Shown: positions 1 through 5,835, counted from the first letter of the stretch. The stretch is 5,835 nucleotides of DNA from an uncultured Eubacteriales bacterium (GCA_900552475.1 USAC01000093.1:1-5835); one strand, 5' to 3'. A program made the numbers and translations. The notes: generated from the sequence alone by a model not told the origin.

Positions 1-190
1 CGACGAGCGTGCCGTCGGTAACGGCGGCGATCTCGCGCGCGACGCGCTCGGTGTTTCCGCTTGCGGAGAAGTACACAACGAACACCTTGCCGCCCGATTC
101 ACTCGACGTCTGGGTGTTCTGCGTCCCGCCGCAGGCGGTGGGACTGAACAGGAGCAGGATGCTGAGGAGAAAAGCGGTCAGTTTCTTCAT
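1..190 (-). CDS. Flavodoxin-like lipoprotein, N-terminal part (cut by window edge)
   Basis: This gene starts with ATG at 190 and runs off the left edge, leaving 63 codons. Residues 1-19 form a signal peptide: Lys2-Lys3, then a Leu/Ile/Phe-rich core, then P-T-A before Cys20. Cys20-Gly-Gly followed by a polar Ser/Thr/Gln/Gly linker (about 21-34) suggests a lipoprotein anchored outside the cytoplasmic membrane. Pro at lipobox position -3 instead of Leu is atypical, so cleavage by signal peptidase I is possible. From residue 35 comes a hydrophobic beta strand (KVFVVYFS) and the loop S42-A-S-G-N-T47, the FMN-phosphate-binding loop of flavodoxins, followed by a helix (ERVAREIAAV). By family, such proteins bind FMN and carry electrons or act as FMN-dependent reductases; the partner here is unknown. 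An AAAGGAG site at 205-199, 8 nt upstream, fixes the start. The gene has its own promoter and is separate from the ATPase operon. The C-terminal part is not visible, so the exact subfamily cannot be decided. Confidence 0.85.
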   Translation of the reverse strand, partial: MKKLTAFLLSILLLFSPTACGGTQNTQTSSESGGKVFVVYFSASGNTERVAREIAAVTDGTLV

Positions 191-198
191 AAAAATGG

Positions 199-205
199 CT
201 CCTTT
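199..205 (-). promoter_or_regulatory. Ribosome binding site of the flavodoxin-like gene
   Basis: On the minus strand the sequence AAAGGAG lies 8 nt before the ATG at 190. It is a strong match to the anti-Shine-Dalgarno sequence. It fixes the start of a gene that opposite-strand and truncated reading frames would otherwise hide. Confidence 0.8.
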
Positions 206-253
206 CTGTGAGTTTTCAGGCGAAAAAACTGTCGGGAAATGGATTGCGTGCCT

Positions 254-282
254 GTTATACCGGAATCACGGCAGGGTTTCAA
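254..282 (-). promoter_or_regulatory. Sigma-70/sigma-A-type promoter of the flavodoxin-like gene
   Basis: On the minus strand, TTGAAA (282-277) and TATAAC (259-254) are separated by exactly 17 nt. Each hexamer differs by one base from the TTGACA/TATAAT consensus, and the spacing is optimal. Transcription would start near 247, giving an untranslated leader of roughly 57 nt before the ATG at 190. The -35 box begins 13 nt beyond the end of the upstream terminator stem, so the gene appears to have its own transcription unit. No clear operator palindrome overlaps the promoter. The call is from motif and position only. Confidence 0.75.
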
Positions 283-290
283 GTGAGGGG

Positions 291-330
291 CAAATAAAGA
301 AGGGGGATGCCAGTGGCATCCCCCTTCTTT
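291..330 (-). terminator. Rho-independent terminator of the V/A-type ATPase operon
   Basis: A perfect inverted repeat pairs 330-315 with 311-296: 16 bp around a 3-nt loop, with a run of five G:C pairs. On the minus strand it is followed by an interrupted T-rich stretch (stem end TTCTTT, then ATTTG). It begins 16 nt after the stop codon of subunit D at 347. In the plus direction the hairpin is followed by GGGGTT, not a T run, so it should end transcription mainly of the ATPase operon. Confidence 0.9.
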
Positions 331-346
331 GGGGTTAGATTTACAG

Positions 347-1000
347 TTAGCTCTTGTAGTGGTGCGCGTCCTGCAGAACCATGTCCTTGACCTTCATCAG
401 GCGCGTGGTGTTCGCGCGCTCGTTCTCCTCGAGCTTCATGGAGATATACTTGATGTTCCGTTCGAGGTCGGGGATCATGACGTATTCCAGCGCGTTGACG
501 CGGCGGCGCGTCTTTTCGATGTCCTCCGCGAGCAGGAGCACAGCCTTCTCCGTCTCCGCCAGCTCGAGCATCTGCGGCAGGACACCGCCCATCGTTTCGA
601 TGGCGGTGTCGAGCTCGCCGCTCGTTTGGGCGAAGCCGTAGGGCAGGAGGTCGGCCGGGTCGTCATTCTGCCACTGCAGGTGATAGACCGGTGTCTCGAC
701 GCCCATGATGTTGCGCGTGCCCGTCTCCAGCTCGAGCCGCTGCTTCGGGCACATGAGCGCCTGCTGCAGCATCTCCGGCGACATGACGGCCGCGGCCACG
801 GTAAAGGCACCCTGCGCCTCGGCCAGCGCCTGCTCGACCTGTGCGCGCAGCTGACGGCTGCGACGCACGAGGATCATGAACTGGCGCATCTGCTCGTCGC
901 GCTTATCCTTAAGGAGCTTGTGGCCGCGGGAGGCGGTCTTGAGCCGTCCCTTCAGCCGCGTCAGCTCCATGCGGGTGGGGTTGACGGTTTTACCGGCCAT
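347..1000 (-). CDS. ntpD: V/A-type ATPase subunit D (central rotor axle)
   Basis: Subunit D (alias atpD in V-type naming) is the long coiled-coil axle that turns inside the A3B3 hexamer and passes torque through subunit C to the membrane c-ring. The product is 217 aa, close to the roughly 200-220 aa usual for the family. The N-terminal helix carries the family signature: N7-P-T-R-M-E-L, then RGHKLLKDKRDEQ at about 25-37. The C-terminal helix has the partner signature EKTRRRVNALEYVMIPDLER (162-181), followed by a charged stretch to about residue 205. The two helices would pair as an antiparallel coiled coil, with the variable middle (about 70-150) as the lower globular region. The ATG at 1000 is supported by AAGGAGG 8 nt upstream and by the NPTRMEL position. 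The gene follows subunit B by 3 nt and is the last of the operon, before a terminator. No defects are seen. Confidence 0.97.
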   Translation of the reverse strand: MAGKTVNPTRMELTRLKGRLKTASRGHKLLKDKRDEQMRQFMILVRRSRQLRAQVEQALAEAQGAFTVAAAVMSPEMLQQALMCPKQRLELETGTRNIMGVETPVYHLQWQNDDPADLLPYGFAQTSGELDTAIETMGGVLPQMLELAETEKAVLLLAEDIEKTRRRVNALEYVMIPDLERNIKYISMKLEENERANTTRLMKVKDMVLQDAHHYKS

Positions 1001-1003
1001 GGA

Positions 1004-2380
1004 TCACTCCTCCTTCGGCAGGTATTTGTCCACCATCGCGGGCTTGATGCGCTTGAGCTCGCCGCGCGGCAGCAGCCGCAGCAGATCCCAGCCGAGATCG
1101 AGCGTCTGCTCAATGGAGCGGTTGCAGTCGAAGCCCTGCGAGACATAGCGCTTTTCAAACTCATCGGCGAACTTAGCGAAGGCCAGATCCGTCTTGGTCA
1201 GCGCGGCCTCGCCGAGGATCGTCATCAGCTCGCGTGCTTCCTTACCGGAGGCGTAGGCGGAGAAGAGCTGGTTCATCGTCGGGGCGTGATCCTCGCGGGT
1301 CTTGCCCTCACCGACACCCTTGTCCTTCAGACGAGACAGGCTCGGCAGCACGTCGATGGGCGGCTGGATGTTCTTGTGGTACAGCTCGCGGCTGAGGATG
1401 ATCTGTCCCTCGGTGATATAGCCGGTCAGGTCGGGGATGGGGTGGGTCTTGTCGTCCTCGGGCATGGTGAGGATGGGGATCATCGTCACGGAGCCGGGGT
1501 GGCCGAGCTTGCGCCCGGCGCGCTCGTACATGGTGGCAAGGTCGGTGTAGAGGTAGCCGGGGTAGCCGCGGCGGCCCGGCACCTCCTTGCGCGCGGCGGA
1601 CACCTCGCGCAGGGCCTCGGCGTAGTTGGTGATGTCGGTCAGGATGACCAGAACGTGCATGCCCTTCTCAAAGGCGAGGTACTCCGCGGCGGTCAGCGCC
1701 ATGCGCGGCGTCGCGATACGCTCAACCGCGGGGTCGGAGGCGAGGTTCGTGAAGAGAACGGTGCGCTCCATCGCGCCGGTGCGGCGGAACTCGTTGGCGA
1801 AGAACTCAGCCTCCTCGAACGTGATGCCGATGGCGGCAAACACGACGGCGAAGCGCGAGCTGTCATCGAGCACCTTGGCCTGACGCGCGATCTGGGCGGC
1901 GAGCTGCGCGTGCGGCAGACCGGAGCCGGAGAAGATCGGCAGCTTCTGGCCGCGCACGAGGGTGTTCAGACCGTCAATCGCGGAGACGCCCGTCTGGATG
2001 AACTCGTCGGGGTAGTCGCGCGCGGCGGGGTTGATGGGCAGGCCGCCGATGTCGAGATACTTCTCGGCCAGCAGCTCCGGGCCGCCGTCGATGGGCTGGC
2101 CCATGCCGTCAAAGACACGGCCGAGCATGTCCTCGGACACGCCCAGCTGCAGCGGGTGGCCGAGGAAGCGGATCTTCGAGTCGCGCAGGTTGATGCCCGC
2201 GGAGTTCTCGAACAGCTGCACGACGGCGCGGTCGCCGTCGACCTCCAGCACCTTGCAGCGGCGGATGGTGCCGTCGTGGAGCTGGATTTCGCCCAGCTCG
2301 TCATAGGTGACGCCCTCCACCTGATCAACGACCATCAGGGGGCCGGAGACCTCCCGGATGGTGCGGTATTCCTTCATCAT
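1004..2380 (-). CDS. ntpB: V/A-type ATPase subunit B (non-catalytic hexamer subunit)
   Basis: Subunit B (alias atpB) alternates with A in the A3B3 ring, completing the nucleotide sites at A/B interfaces. The 458 aa product has typical length. An N-terminal beta-barrel (about 1-75, starting KEYRTIREVSGPL) precedes the RecA-like domain. The vestigial P-loop SGSGLPHA (151-158) lacks the GKT of a true Walker A, as expected of B. Other family blocks are EALREVSAARKEVPGRRGYP (254-273), TMPEDDKTHPIPDLTGYITE (305-324) and LPSLSR (345-350). R350 matches the arginine finger that reaches into the catalytic site of A. The C-terminal helical domain ends in YLPKEE. The ATG at 2380 overlaps the TGA of A in ATGA. 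A second ATG follows at 2377, but the family usually starts M-x-KEYRTI, which favours 2380. The nearby GAGGA (2388-2384) is weak and close, so translation probably relies on coupling to A. Confidence 0.98.
   Translation of the reverse strand: MMKEYRTIREVSGPLMVVDQVEGVTYDELGEIQLHDGTIRRCKVLEVDGDRAVVQLFENSAGINLRDSKIRFLGHPLQLGVSEDMLGRVFDGMGQPIDGGPELLAEKYLDIGGLPINPAARDYPDEFIQTGVSAIDGLNTLVRGQKLPIFSGSGLPHAQLAAQIARQAKVLDDSSRFAVVFAAIGITFEEAEFFANEFRRTGAMERTVLFTNLASDPAVERIATPRMALTAAEYLAFEKGMHVLVILTDITNYAEALREVSAARKEVPGRRGYPGYLYTDLATMYERAGRKLGHPGSVTMIPILTMPEDDKTHPIPDLTGYITEGQIILSRELYHKNIQPPIDVLPSLSRLKDKGVGEGKTREDHAPTMNQLFSAYASGKEARELMTILGEAALTKTDLAFAKFADEFEKRYVSQGFDCNRSIEQTLDLGWDLLRLLPRGELKRIKPAMVDKYLPKEE
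1009..1015 (-). promoter_or_regulatory. Ribosome binding site of subunit D inside the end of subunit B
   Basis: AAGGAGG on the minus strand lies within the last sense codons of subunit B, which end Pro-Lys-Glu-Glu. It is 8 nt before the ATG of subunit D at 1000. This near-perfect Shine-Dalgarno site allows strong independent initiation of D as well as coupling to B. Confidence 0.85.
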
Positions 2381-4149
2381 TCGTCCTCACCCGCTTTCTC
2401 CGTGAGTTGGCGCATCTGCTCGGCCAGCTCGCGGTCGATTCCGTCGAAGGCCGTCTGCCACGCATCGGGCTCCTCGTACTTGGTCTGCGCGATGGAGGTG
2501 CGCACGGGCAGCTCCAGAATCGCGTCGATCTGCGCGCCCTGTGCGATGGCCTCACGCGCAAGCTCGTCATAGCGCAGGATCATGGAGAGCATCCGCTCCT
2601 GCCGGTCAAAGCTGGTGTAGGAGTCGACGTCCATGAAGGCGTTCTGCTGCAGGAAGTCCTCGCGCAGCATACGCGCAACCTCGAGCGTCAGCTGATCGCC
2701 GGGGCTGAGCGCGTCCTTGCCGACGAGCTGGACGATCTCCTGCAGGTCGCTCTCCTGCTGGAGCATGTGCATGGCCTTGTCGCGGTGCTCCATGAACTCC
2801 ACGCCCAGATGCTCGTCGAACCACGGGCGCAGGGAGCTGAGGTACAGCGAATAGGAGTTCAGCCAGTTGATGGCCGGGAAGTGGCGGCGGTAGGCGAGGG
2901 ACGCGTCGAGAGACCAGAACACCTTGACGATGCGCATGGTGCCCTGTGCGACGGGCTCGCTGAGGTCGCCGCCGGGAGGCGACACGGCGCCGACGGCCGT
3001 GACCGAGCCGGTGCGCTCGTCCGAGCCCATGCAGCGCACGACGCCCGCGCGCTCATAGAACTGCGCCAGACGGCTCACGAGGTAGGCGGGGTAGCCTTCC
3101 TCGCCGGGCATCTCCTCGAGACGGCCCGACATCTCACGCAGTGCCTCGGCCCAGCGGGAGGTGGAGTCGGCGATGACGGCGACGTCATAGCCCATGTCGC
3201 GGAAATACTCCGCGATGGTGATGCCCGTATAGACCGACGCTTCGCGCGCGGCCACGGGCATATCGGAGGTGTTCGCGATCAGGACGGTGCGCTTCATGAG
3301 CGACTGGCCCGTGCGGGGGTCGGTCAGCTCCGGAAACTCGCGCAGAACGTCCGTCATCTCGTTGCCGCGCTCGCCGCAGCCGATGTAGACGACGATGTCG
3401 ACATCCGACCACTTGGCCAGCTGGTGCTGCACCACGGTCTTGCCGGAGCCGAAGGGGCCGGGGACGGCGGCCGTGCCGCCCTTGGCGATGGGGAACATGG
3501 TGTCGATCACGCGCTGGCCGGACTGCAGCGGAGCGGAGGGGGTGAACTCCATGCGGAAGGGACGACCCACGCGGACGGGCCACTTCTGCGTCATGGTCAG
3601 CTCGCGCTCGTCGCCGCTCTCCGTGCGGACGCGGGCGATGATCTGGTCGATCGTGTAGTCCCCCGCGGGGGCGAGCCAGACGAGTTCACCGGCGAGGCCG
3701 TTCGGTACCATGATACGGTGCAGGACGGATTCCGTCTCCGGGACGGTGCCGAGCACGTCGCCGCCGGTGACGGCGCTGCCGACGGCAGCGGTGGGCGTGA
3801 AGGTCCACTGTTTTTCACGCGGCAGGGGAGAGGCCTCCACGCCGCGGGTGATGTTCGGCCCCTCCAGGCGCATGATCTCCTCGAGCGGGCGCTGGATGCC
3901 GTCATAGATGTTGCCGATGAGGCCGGGGCCGAGCTCCACGGACAGCGGCGCGCCGGTGCTCACGACCTCCGCGCCGGGGCCGAGCCCGCCCGTCTCCTCA
4001 TAGACCTGGATGGAGGCGCGGCCTCCCGTCATATTCAGAATCTCTCCGATCAGCCGCTTTTCGCCGACGCGGACGACGTCGGCCATGTTGGCCGATTCCA
4101 GTCCATCGGCCACGACCAGCGGGCCGGATACCTTGATTACTTTGCCCAT
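2377..4149 (-). CDS. ntpA: V/A-type ATPase catalytic subunit A
   Basis: Subunit A (alias atpA) is the catalytic ATPase subunit; three copies hydrolyse or synthesise ATP in the A3B3 hexamer, coupled to ion flow through the membrane sector (EC 7.1.2.2 or 7.2.2.1, by ion). The product is 590 aa, usual for bacterial and archaeal A. Domain order: N-terminal beta-barrel (about 1-70), the A-specific non-homologous region (about 110-190, from GVEASPLPREKQWTFTPT), RecA-like catalytic domain, then C-terminal helices (about 440-590). Walker A is GPFGSGKT (231-238) with K237 and T238. The catalytic GCGERGNEM (257-265) has E260 and R261. Walker B is VAVIAD (323-328), followed by STSRWAEALREMSGRLEEMP. REDFLQQNAF (496-505) is another A-type signature. 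The ATG at 4149 has AAAGGAAAA upstream, overlapping the stop of F. All key residues are intact. The ion (H+ or Na+) cannot be read from this subunit. Confidence 0.98.
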   Translation of the reverse strand: MGKVIKVSGPLVVADGLESANMADVVRVGEKRLIGEILNMTGGRASIQVYEETGGLGPGAEVVSTGAPLSVELGPGLIGNIYDGIQRPLEEIMRLEGPNITRGVEASPLPREKQWTFTPTAAVGSAVTGGDVLGTVPETESVLHRIMVPNGLAGELVWLAPAGDYTIDQIIARVRTESGDERELTMTQKWPVRVGRPFRMEFTPSAPLQSGQRVIDTMFPIAKGGTAAVPGPFGSGKTVVQHQLAKWSDVDIVVYIGCGERGNEMTDVLREFPELTDPRTGQSLMKRTVLIANTSDMPVAAREASVYTGITIAEYFRDMGYDVAVIADSTSRWAEALREMSGRLEEMPGEEGYPAYLVSRLAQFYERAGVVRCMGSDERTGSVTAVGAVSPPGGDLSEPVAQGTMRIVKVFWSLDASLAYRRHFPAINWLNSYSLYLSSLRPWFDEHLGVEFMEHRDKAMHMLQQESDLQEIVQLVGKDALSPGDQLTLEVARMLREDFLQQNAFMDVDSYTSFDRQERMLSMILRYDELAREAIAQGAQIDAILELPVRTSIAQTKYEEPDAWQTAFDGIDRELAEQMRQLTEKAGEDE

Positions 4150-4162
4150 ACGACTTTTCCTT

Positions 4163-4468
4163 TCATGTGATGTCAGAGCCGACGGCGCGCTGCACCGCCC
4201 GGTGGACGGCGTCGCCGCCGAGGCCCATGGGGCCGGCCTTGCCGGGGATGGGGAGGATAGCCGGACGAGGGACGTCCTTATAGCGGGCGATCTCCGGGGC
4301 CAGCTCCTGCGCCAGCGTCTCCGTCACGAAGATGACCGCGCAGGTCTGAGCCAGCTCGCGCAGGGCCTCGCGGCCCTCCTGCGCCGTTTCCGCCGGGCGC
4401 ACCTCGAGCCCCAGGGCCAGAAAGCCCAGAACGCTCTCGCGGTCGCCCAGCACCGCAATTTTATCCAT
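4163..4468 (-). CDS. ntpF: V/A-type ATPase subunit F (rotor axle partner of D)
   Basis: Subunit F (ntpG in Enterococcus hirae naming, atpF in V-type naming) is a small Rossmann-like protein that binds the side of subunit D in the central rotor and modulates activity. The product is 101 aa, close to the usual 100-105. It begins MDKIAVLGDRESVLGFLALG, matching the typical first strand and loop of F (M-x-K-I-x-V-x-GD). A second strand, AVIFVTE, lies near residue 43. The C-terminal part has the family block AILPIPG (about 70-76) and ends in RAVGSDIT. I chose the ATG at 4468 because it puts the Met directly before this strand, as in the family. An in-frame GTG at 4477 with AAAGG 4 nt before it would add three residues (M-R-Q). 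The gene overlaps the end of subunit C by 8 nt, suggesting coupling, and is 13 nt from subunit A. Confidence 0.93.
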   Translation of the reverse strand: MDKIAVLGDRESVLGFLALGLEVRPAETAQEGREALRELAQTCAVIFVTETLAQELAPEIARYKDVPRPAILPIPGKAGPMGLGGDAVHRAVQRAVGSDIT

Positions 4469-5456
4469 TTGTCTCACGCAGCCTTTCCCGGATCTGATCG
4501 GCCGGAATCCCGGCGAGCAGACCCGTTATCACAAGGCGCACCGACATCAGCTCATTCTCGTGCGCGGCGACATAGCCGACCGGCACCTCGACGCCGAAGG
4601 GGACGCGCCGCGCCCGCCCGATCACGTTGAGCGCCGCGTTGTCGCACAGGCGTTCAAGCTCCGTCAGGCTTCCACCCGCGGCGGCCGCTTCGGCCGCCTG
4701 CGCGGCCTGCGCCAGCGCGGAGCCCGCGAAGAGCTCCGCCGCGCTCGAAGAGAAGCCGTGCTGCACGATGCGCTCGGGGCTGACCGTGCCGCCGGGGAGG
4801 AGCAGCTCACGCAGGAATGCCGCGTCCTTTTTCAGGCGGAGCGTGCGCACAAGGCTCTTGAGGTTCGCGCCGTCGATGAGGGCGCGGACATAGTCCGCAA
4901 GAATCTGGCAGCCGCTCGAGCGCGCCAGCTCCAGCTGGCGGGCAAAGCACGCCGCGTCGACGAGCAGGTCACTGCGCCGCGCGTCGCCCGTCTCGGCGAG
5001 GACGCGCTCGGCATCAAGCGCGGCATGCGCCATCGGGGCGGGCAGGAACGCCCAGCCCTCCGACTCGCGCCGAAGCTGCGCCAGCTCCTGCGCCGGGATC
5101 GTCCCGGCGTCGAGCAGCAGGGCGGAGACATCCGCCCCGCGCGCCTTGATGAGCGTTTTGATGTTGTGACAGTCATACTTCAGCCGAAAGACGGCGAGCA
5201 CCGCGTCGTCCGGCAGCTGGCCGCTCAGCTCGCGGTAGAGCGCCTCGCGCTGGGTGAGGATCGCCGCGTCGAGCGCGCCGGGCTGCGTAGGGTCGAACGA
5301 CTCCCAGCCCTGTTCGGCGAGGATACGCGCGGCCTGCTTCGCGTCACCCGATTCGAGCATGCGGTCGAGCTGGCTGCGGCGCAGGAGCGCGTTTTCACGC
5401 GAACGGATCTGCGCCGACAGGCACAGGTAATCCGTGTCACGGTATTTCTTAGCCAA
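4461..5456 (-). CDS. ntpC: V/A-type ATPase subunit C (rotor socket, V-type d homologue)
   Basis: Subunit C (alias atpC; homologue of eukaryotic subunit d) is a funnel-shaped helical protein that joins the D/F axle to the membrane c-ring. The 331 aa product matches the roughly 320-350 aa family. Family features: an N-terminal DTDYLCLSAQIRSRE (7-21), KYDCHNIKTLIKAR (93-106), the repeated-type block DYVRALIDGANLKSLVRTLR (188-207), and VPVGYVAAHENELMSVRLVI (291-310) near the C-terminus. The fold has three pseudo-repeats, and DCHN and DGAN are equivalent positions in two of them. The start is TTG at 5456. It is the only usable start between the in-frame stop at 5471-5469 and the conserved sequence, and AAGGGGGTG lies 5 nt upstream. 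An Ala-rich stretch (about 246-262) stands out. The gene lies 12 nt after E and overlaps F by 8 nt. No transmembrane segment is seen, as expected for this soluble subunit. Confidence 0.95.
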   Translation of the reverse strand: MAKKYRDTDYLCLSAQIRSRENALLRRSQLDRMLESGDAKQAARILAEQGWESFDPTQPGALDAAILTQREALYRELSGQLPDDAVLAVFRLKYDCHNIKTLIKARGADVSALLLDAGTIPAQELAQLRRESEGWAFLPAPMAHAALDAERVLAETGDARRSDLLVDAACFARQLELARSSGCQILADYVRALIDGANLKSLVRTLRLKKDAAFLRELLLPGGTVSPERIVQHGFSSSAAELFAGSALAQAAQAAEAAAAGGSLTELERLCDNAALNVIGRARRVPFGVEVPVGYVAAHENELMSVRLVITGLLAGIPADQIRERLRETNG

Positions 5457-5461
5457 AGGGA

Positions 5462-5470
5462 CACCCCCTT
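5462..5470 (-). promoter_or_regulatory. Ribosome binding site that decides the TTG start of subunit C
   Basis: AAGGGGGTG on the minus strand is one base away from AAGGAGGTG, the full complement of the 16S rRNA tail. It lies 5 nt before the TTG at 5456 and overlaps the TAA stop of subunit E. With no ATG or GTG available before the conserved N-terminus, it supports TTG as the real start codon. Confidence 0.75.
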
Positions 5471-5835
5471 AGTTTTCAAACAGCACGGACGCCGTCTCGG
5501 CGGCCATGCTCTGACGCAGGGCGCGCAGCTGGGCGGGGAAGGTGCAGTTATACTCGATGTCGCCCGCCTTGAGCACCACGCCGCCGCCCGTCTCGCGCGT
5601 CTCGGCGCTCAGGCGGAAGGCCGCGCCGGGCTTTAAGGCGTTGGCTCGCTCGGTGACCTGCGCGCCGACGGCCTCGCGGTCGGCGGGGGAGAAGATCAGC
5701 TCCTCGCTGCCCGTGCCCGTCTCGGCGGCGATGTGCGCGAGCACCTGCACATACTGCTCCTGCGGGAGCGTGCGCAGCTGAGACGCGGCCTGCTCAAAGG
5801 CGAGGTCAATGCACCTCTGCCGCTCGGCGAGCAGG
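5469..5835 (-). CDS. ntpE: V/A-type ATPase subunit E, C-terminal part (cut by window edge)
   Basis: Subunit E (alias atpE) forms, with subunit G/H, the peripheral stator stalk that holds the A3B3 head still while the rotor turns. The reading frame is open from the right edge to TAA at 5471-5469, giving 121 residues. Full-length E is usually about 190-210 aa, so roughly 70-90 N-terminal residues (the long stalk helix) lie outside. The visible part starts in that helix (LLAERQRCIDLAFEQAASQL), followed by RTLPQEQYVQVLAHIA, a typical start of the globular head domain. Next come ELIFSPADREAV, then GGGVVLKAGDIEYNCTFPAQ and a last helix (LRALRQSMAAETASVLFEN), the usual strand-turn-helix end of E. 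A shorter start at the GTG at 5750 would fall in the middle of a conserved segment and is not the real one. Identification rests on this pattern and on its place before subunit C, the standard order. Confidence 0.93.
   Translation of the reverse strand, partial: LLAERQRCIDLAFEQAASQLRTLPQEQYVQVLAHIAAETGTGSEELIFSPADREAVGAQVTERANALKPGAAFRLSAETRETGGGVVLKAGDIEYNCTFPAQLRALRQSMAAETASVLFEN

Larger units (their letters stand above)
191..346. other. Intergenic region between the ATPase operon and the flavodoxin-like gene
   Basis: This 156-nt stretch contains the ATPase terminator (291-330), the flavodoxin gene promoter (254-282), its leader and its ribosome binding site (199-205). It is less GC-rich than the flanking genes. 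A small 6-bp inverted repeat (AGTTTT/AAAACT, 211-216 with 225-230) lies in the leader just upstream of the ribosome binding site; I give it no function. No small gene with a ribosome binding site is seen here. Confidence 0.7.

Noticed and set aside
211..230. A small inverted repeat (AGTTTT/AAAACT) in the leader of the flavodoxin-like gene, a possible regulatory hairpin
   Set aside because: The stem is only 6 bp, mostly A:T, with an 8-nt loop. It is too weak and too likely by chance in an AT-rich leader to call a riboswitch or attenuator.
9..338. A plus-strand open frame (109 codons) over the intergenic region
   Set aside because: It runs through the flavodoxin signal peptide, the promoter and the terminator on the opposite strand. 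It has no ribosome binding site, and its product has no coherent pattern.
329..2572. A very long plus-strand open frame (747 codons) opposite subunits D and B
   Set aside because: It is the mirror of GC-rich coding sequence: when minus-strand codons end in G or C, the opposite frame rarely meets a stop. It starts with TTG inside the terminator hairpin and has no ribosome binding site. Its product is a Leu/Arg/His/Gly/Val-rich string unlike a folded protein. The minus strand carries clear ATPase subunits.
2407..4170. A second long plus-strand open frame (587 codons) opposite subunit A
   Set aside because: It has the same cause as the frame opposite D and B. It lies in the complement of the strongly conserved catalytic subunit, with biased composition (Gly, Ala, Arg, Asp, His, Leu) and no recognisable motif.
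4560..5636. A plus-strand open frame (358 codons) opposite subunits C and E
   Set aside because: Its product is rich in Arg, Ala, Leu and Gly and has no motif. The minus strand here encodes recognisable ATPase subunits.
347..5835. The possibility that this is an unusual or hybrid ATP synthase system
   Set aside because: Subunit identity, order (E-C-F-A-B-D), lengths and key residues all match the ordinary bacterial V/A-type ATPase. There is no inserted gene, frameshift, fusion or missing catalytic residue.

Overview
The window is GC-rich and compact, and all of its genes are on the minus strand. It holds the 3' part of an operon for a bacterial V/A-type (rotary) ATPase, then an intrinsic terminator, then a new promoter and the first 63 codons of a flavodoxin-like, probably lipid-anchored protein. 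Strong AAGGAGG-type ribosome binding sites, a V/A-type ATPase instead of an F-type one, and high GC with C/G-ending codons suggest an anaerobic Firmicute, perhaps a high-GC clostridial (Oscillospiraceae-like) gut bacterium. That placement is inference from gene content and style only.

In transcription order (right to left) the genes are: subunit E (C-terminal part, cut by the window edge, 5835-5469), subunit C (5456-4461), subunit F (4468-4163), catalytic subunit A (4149-2377), non-catalytic subunit B (2380-1004) and subunit D (1000-347). Gaps are tiny: 12 nt between E and C, an 8-nt C/F overlap, 13 nt between F and A, a 4-nt A/B overlap, and 3 nt between B and D. Several ribosome binding sites sit in the end of the preceding gene, as in a translationally coupled operon. 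The order E-C-F-A-B-D matches known bacterial ntp-type operons. The membrane subunits I (a) and K (c) and the other stalk subunit (G/H) would be expected upstream, beyond position 5835.

The products form most of the soluble V1 sector. A and B make the A3B3 hexamer, which hydrolyses or makes ATP. D and F form the central rotor axle, C is the socket between the axle and the membrane c-ring, and E is part of the peripheral stator stalk. The Walker A and B motifs and catalytic Glu-Arg of A, and the arginine finger of B, are intact, so the enzyme looks functional. Whether it moves H+ or Na+ cannot be told, because the K and I subunits are not here.

After subunit D, a perfect 16-bp hairpin with a T-rich tail ends the operon. 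A well-formed sigma-70-type promoter (TTGAAA, 17 nt, TATAAC) follows at once and drives the flavodoxin-like gene, which runs off the left edge. I see no mobile elements, CRISPR arrays, RNA genes or undescribed system. This is an ordinary housekeeping bioenergetics region with a few small points of interest.
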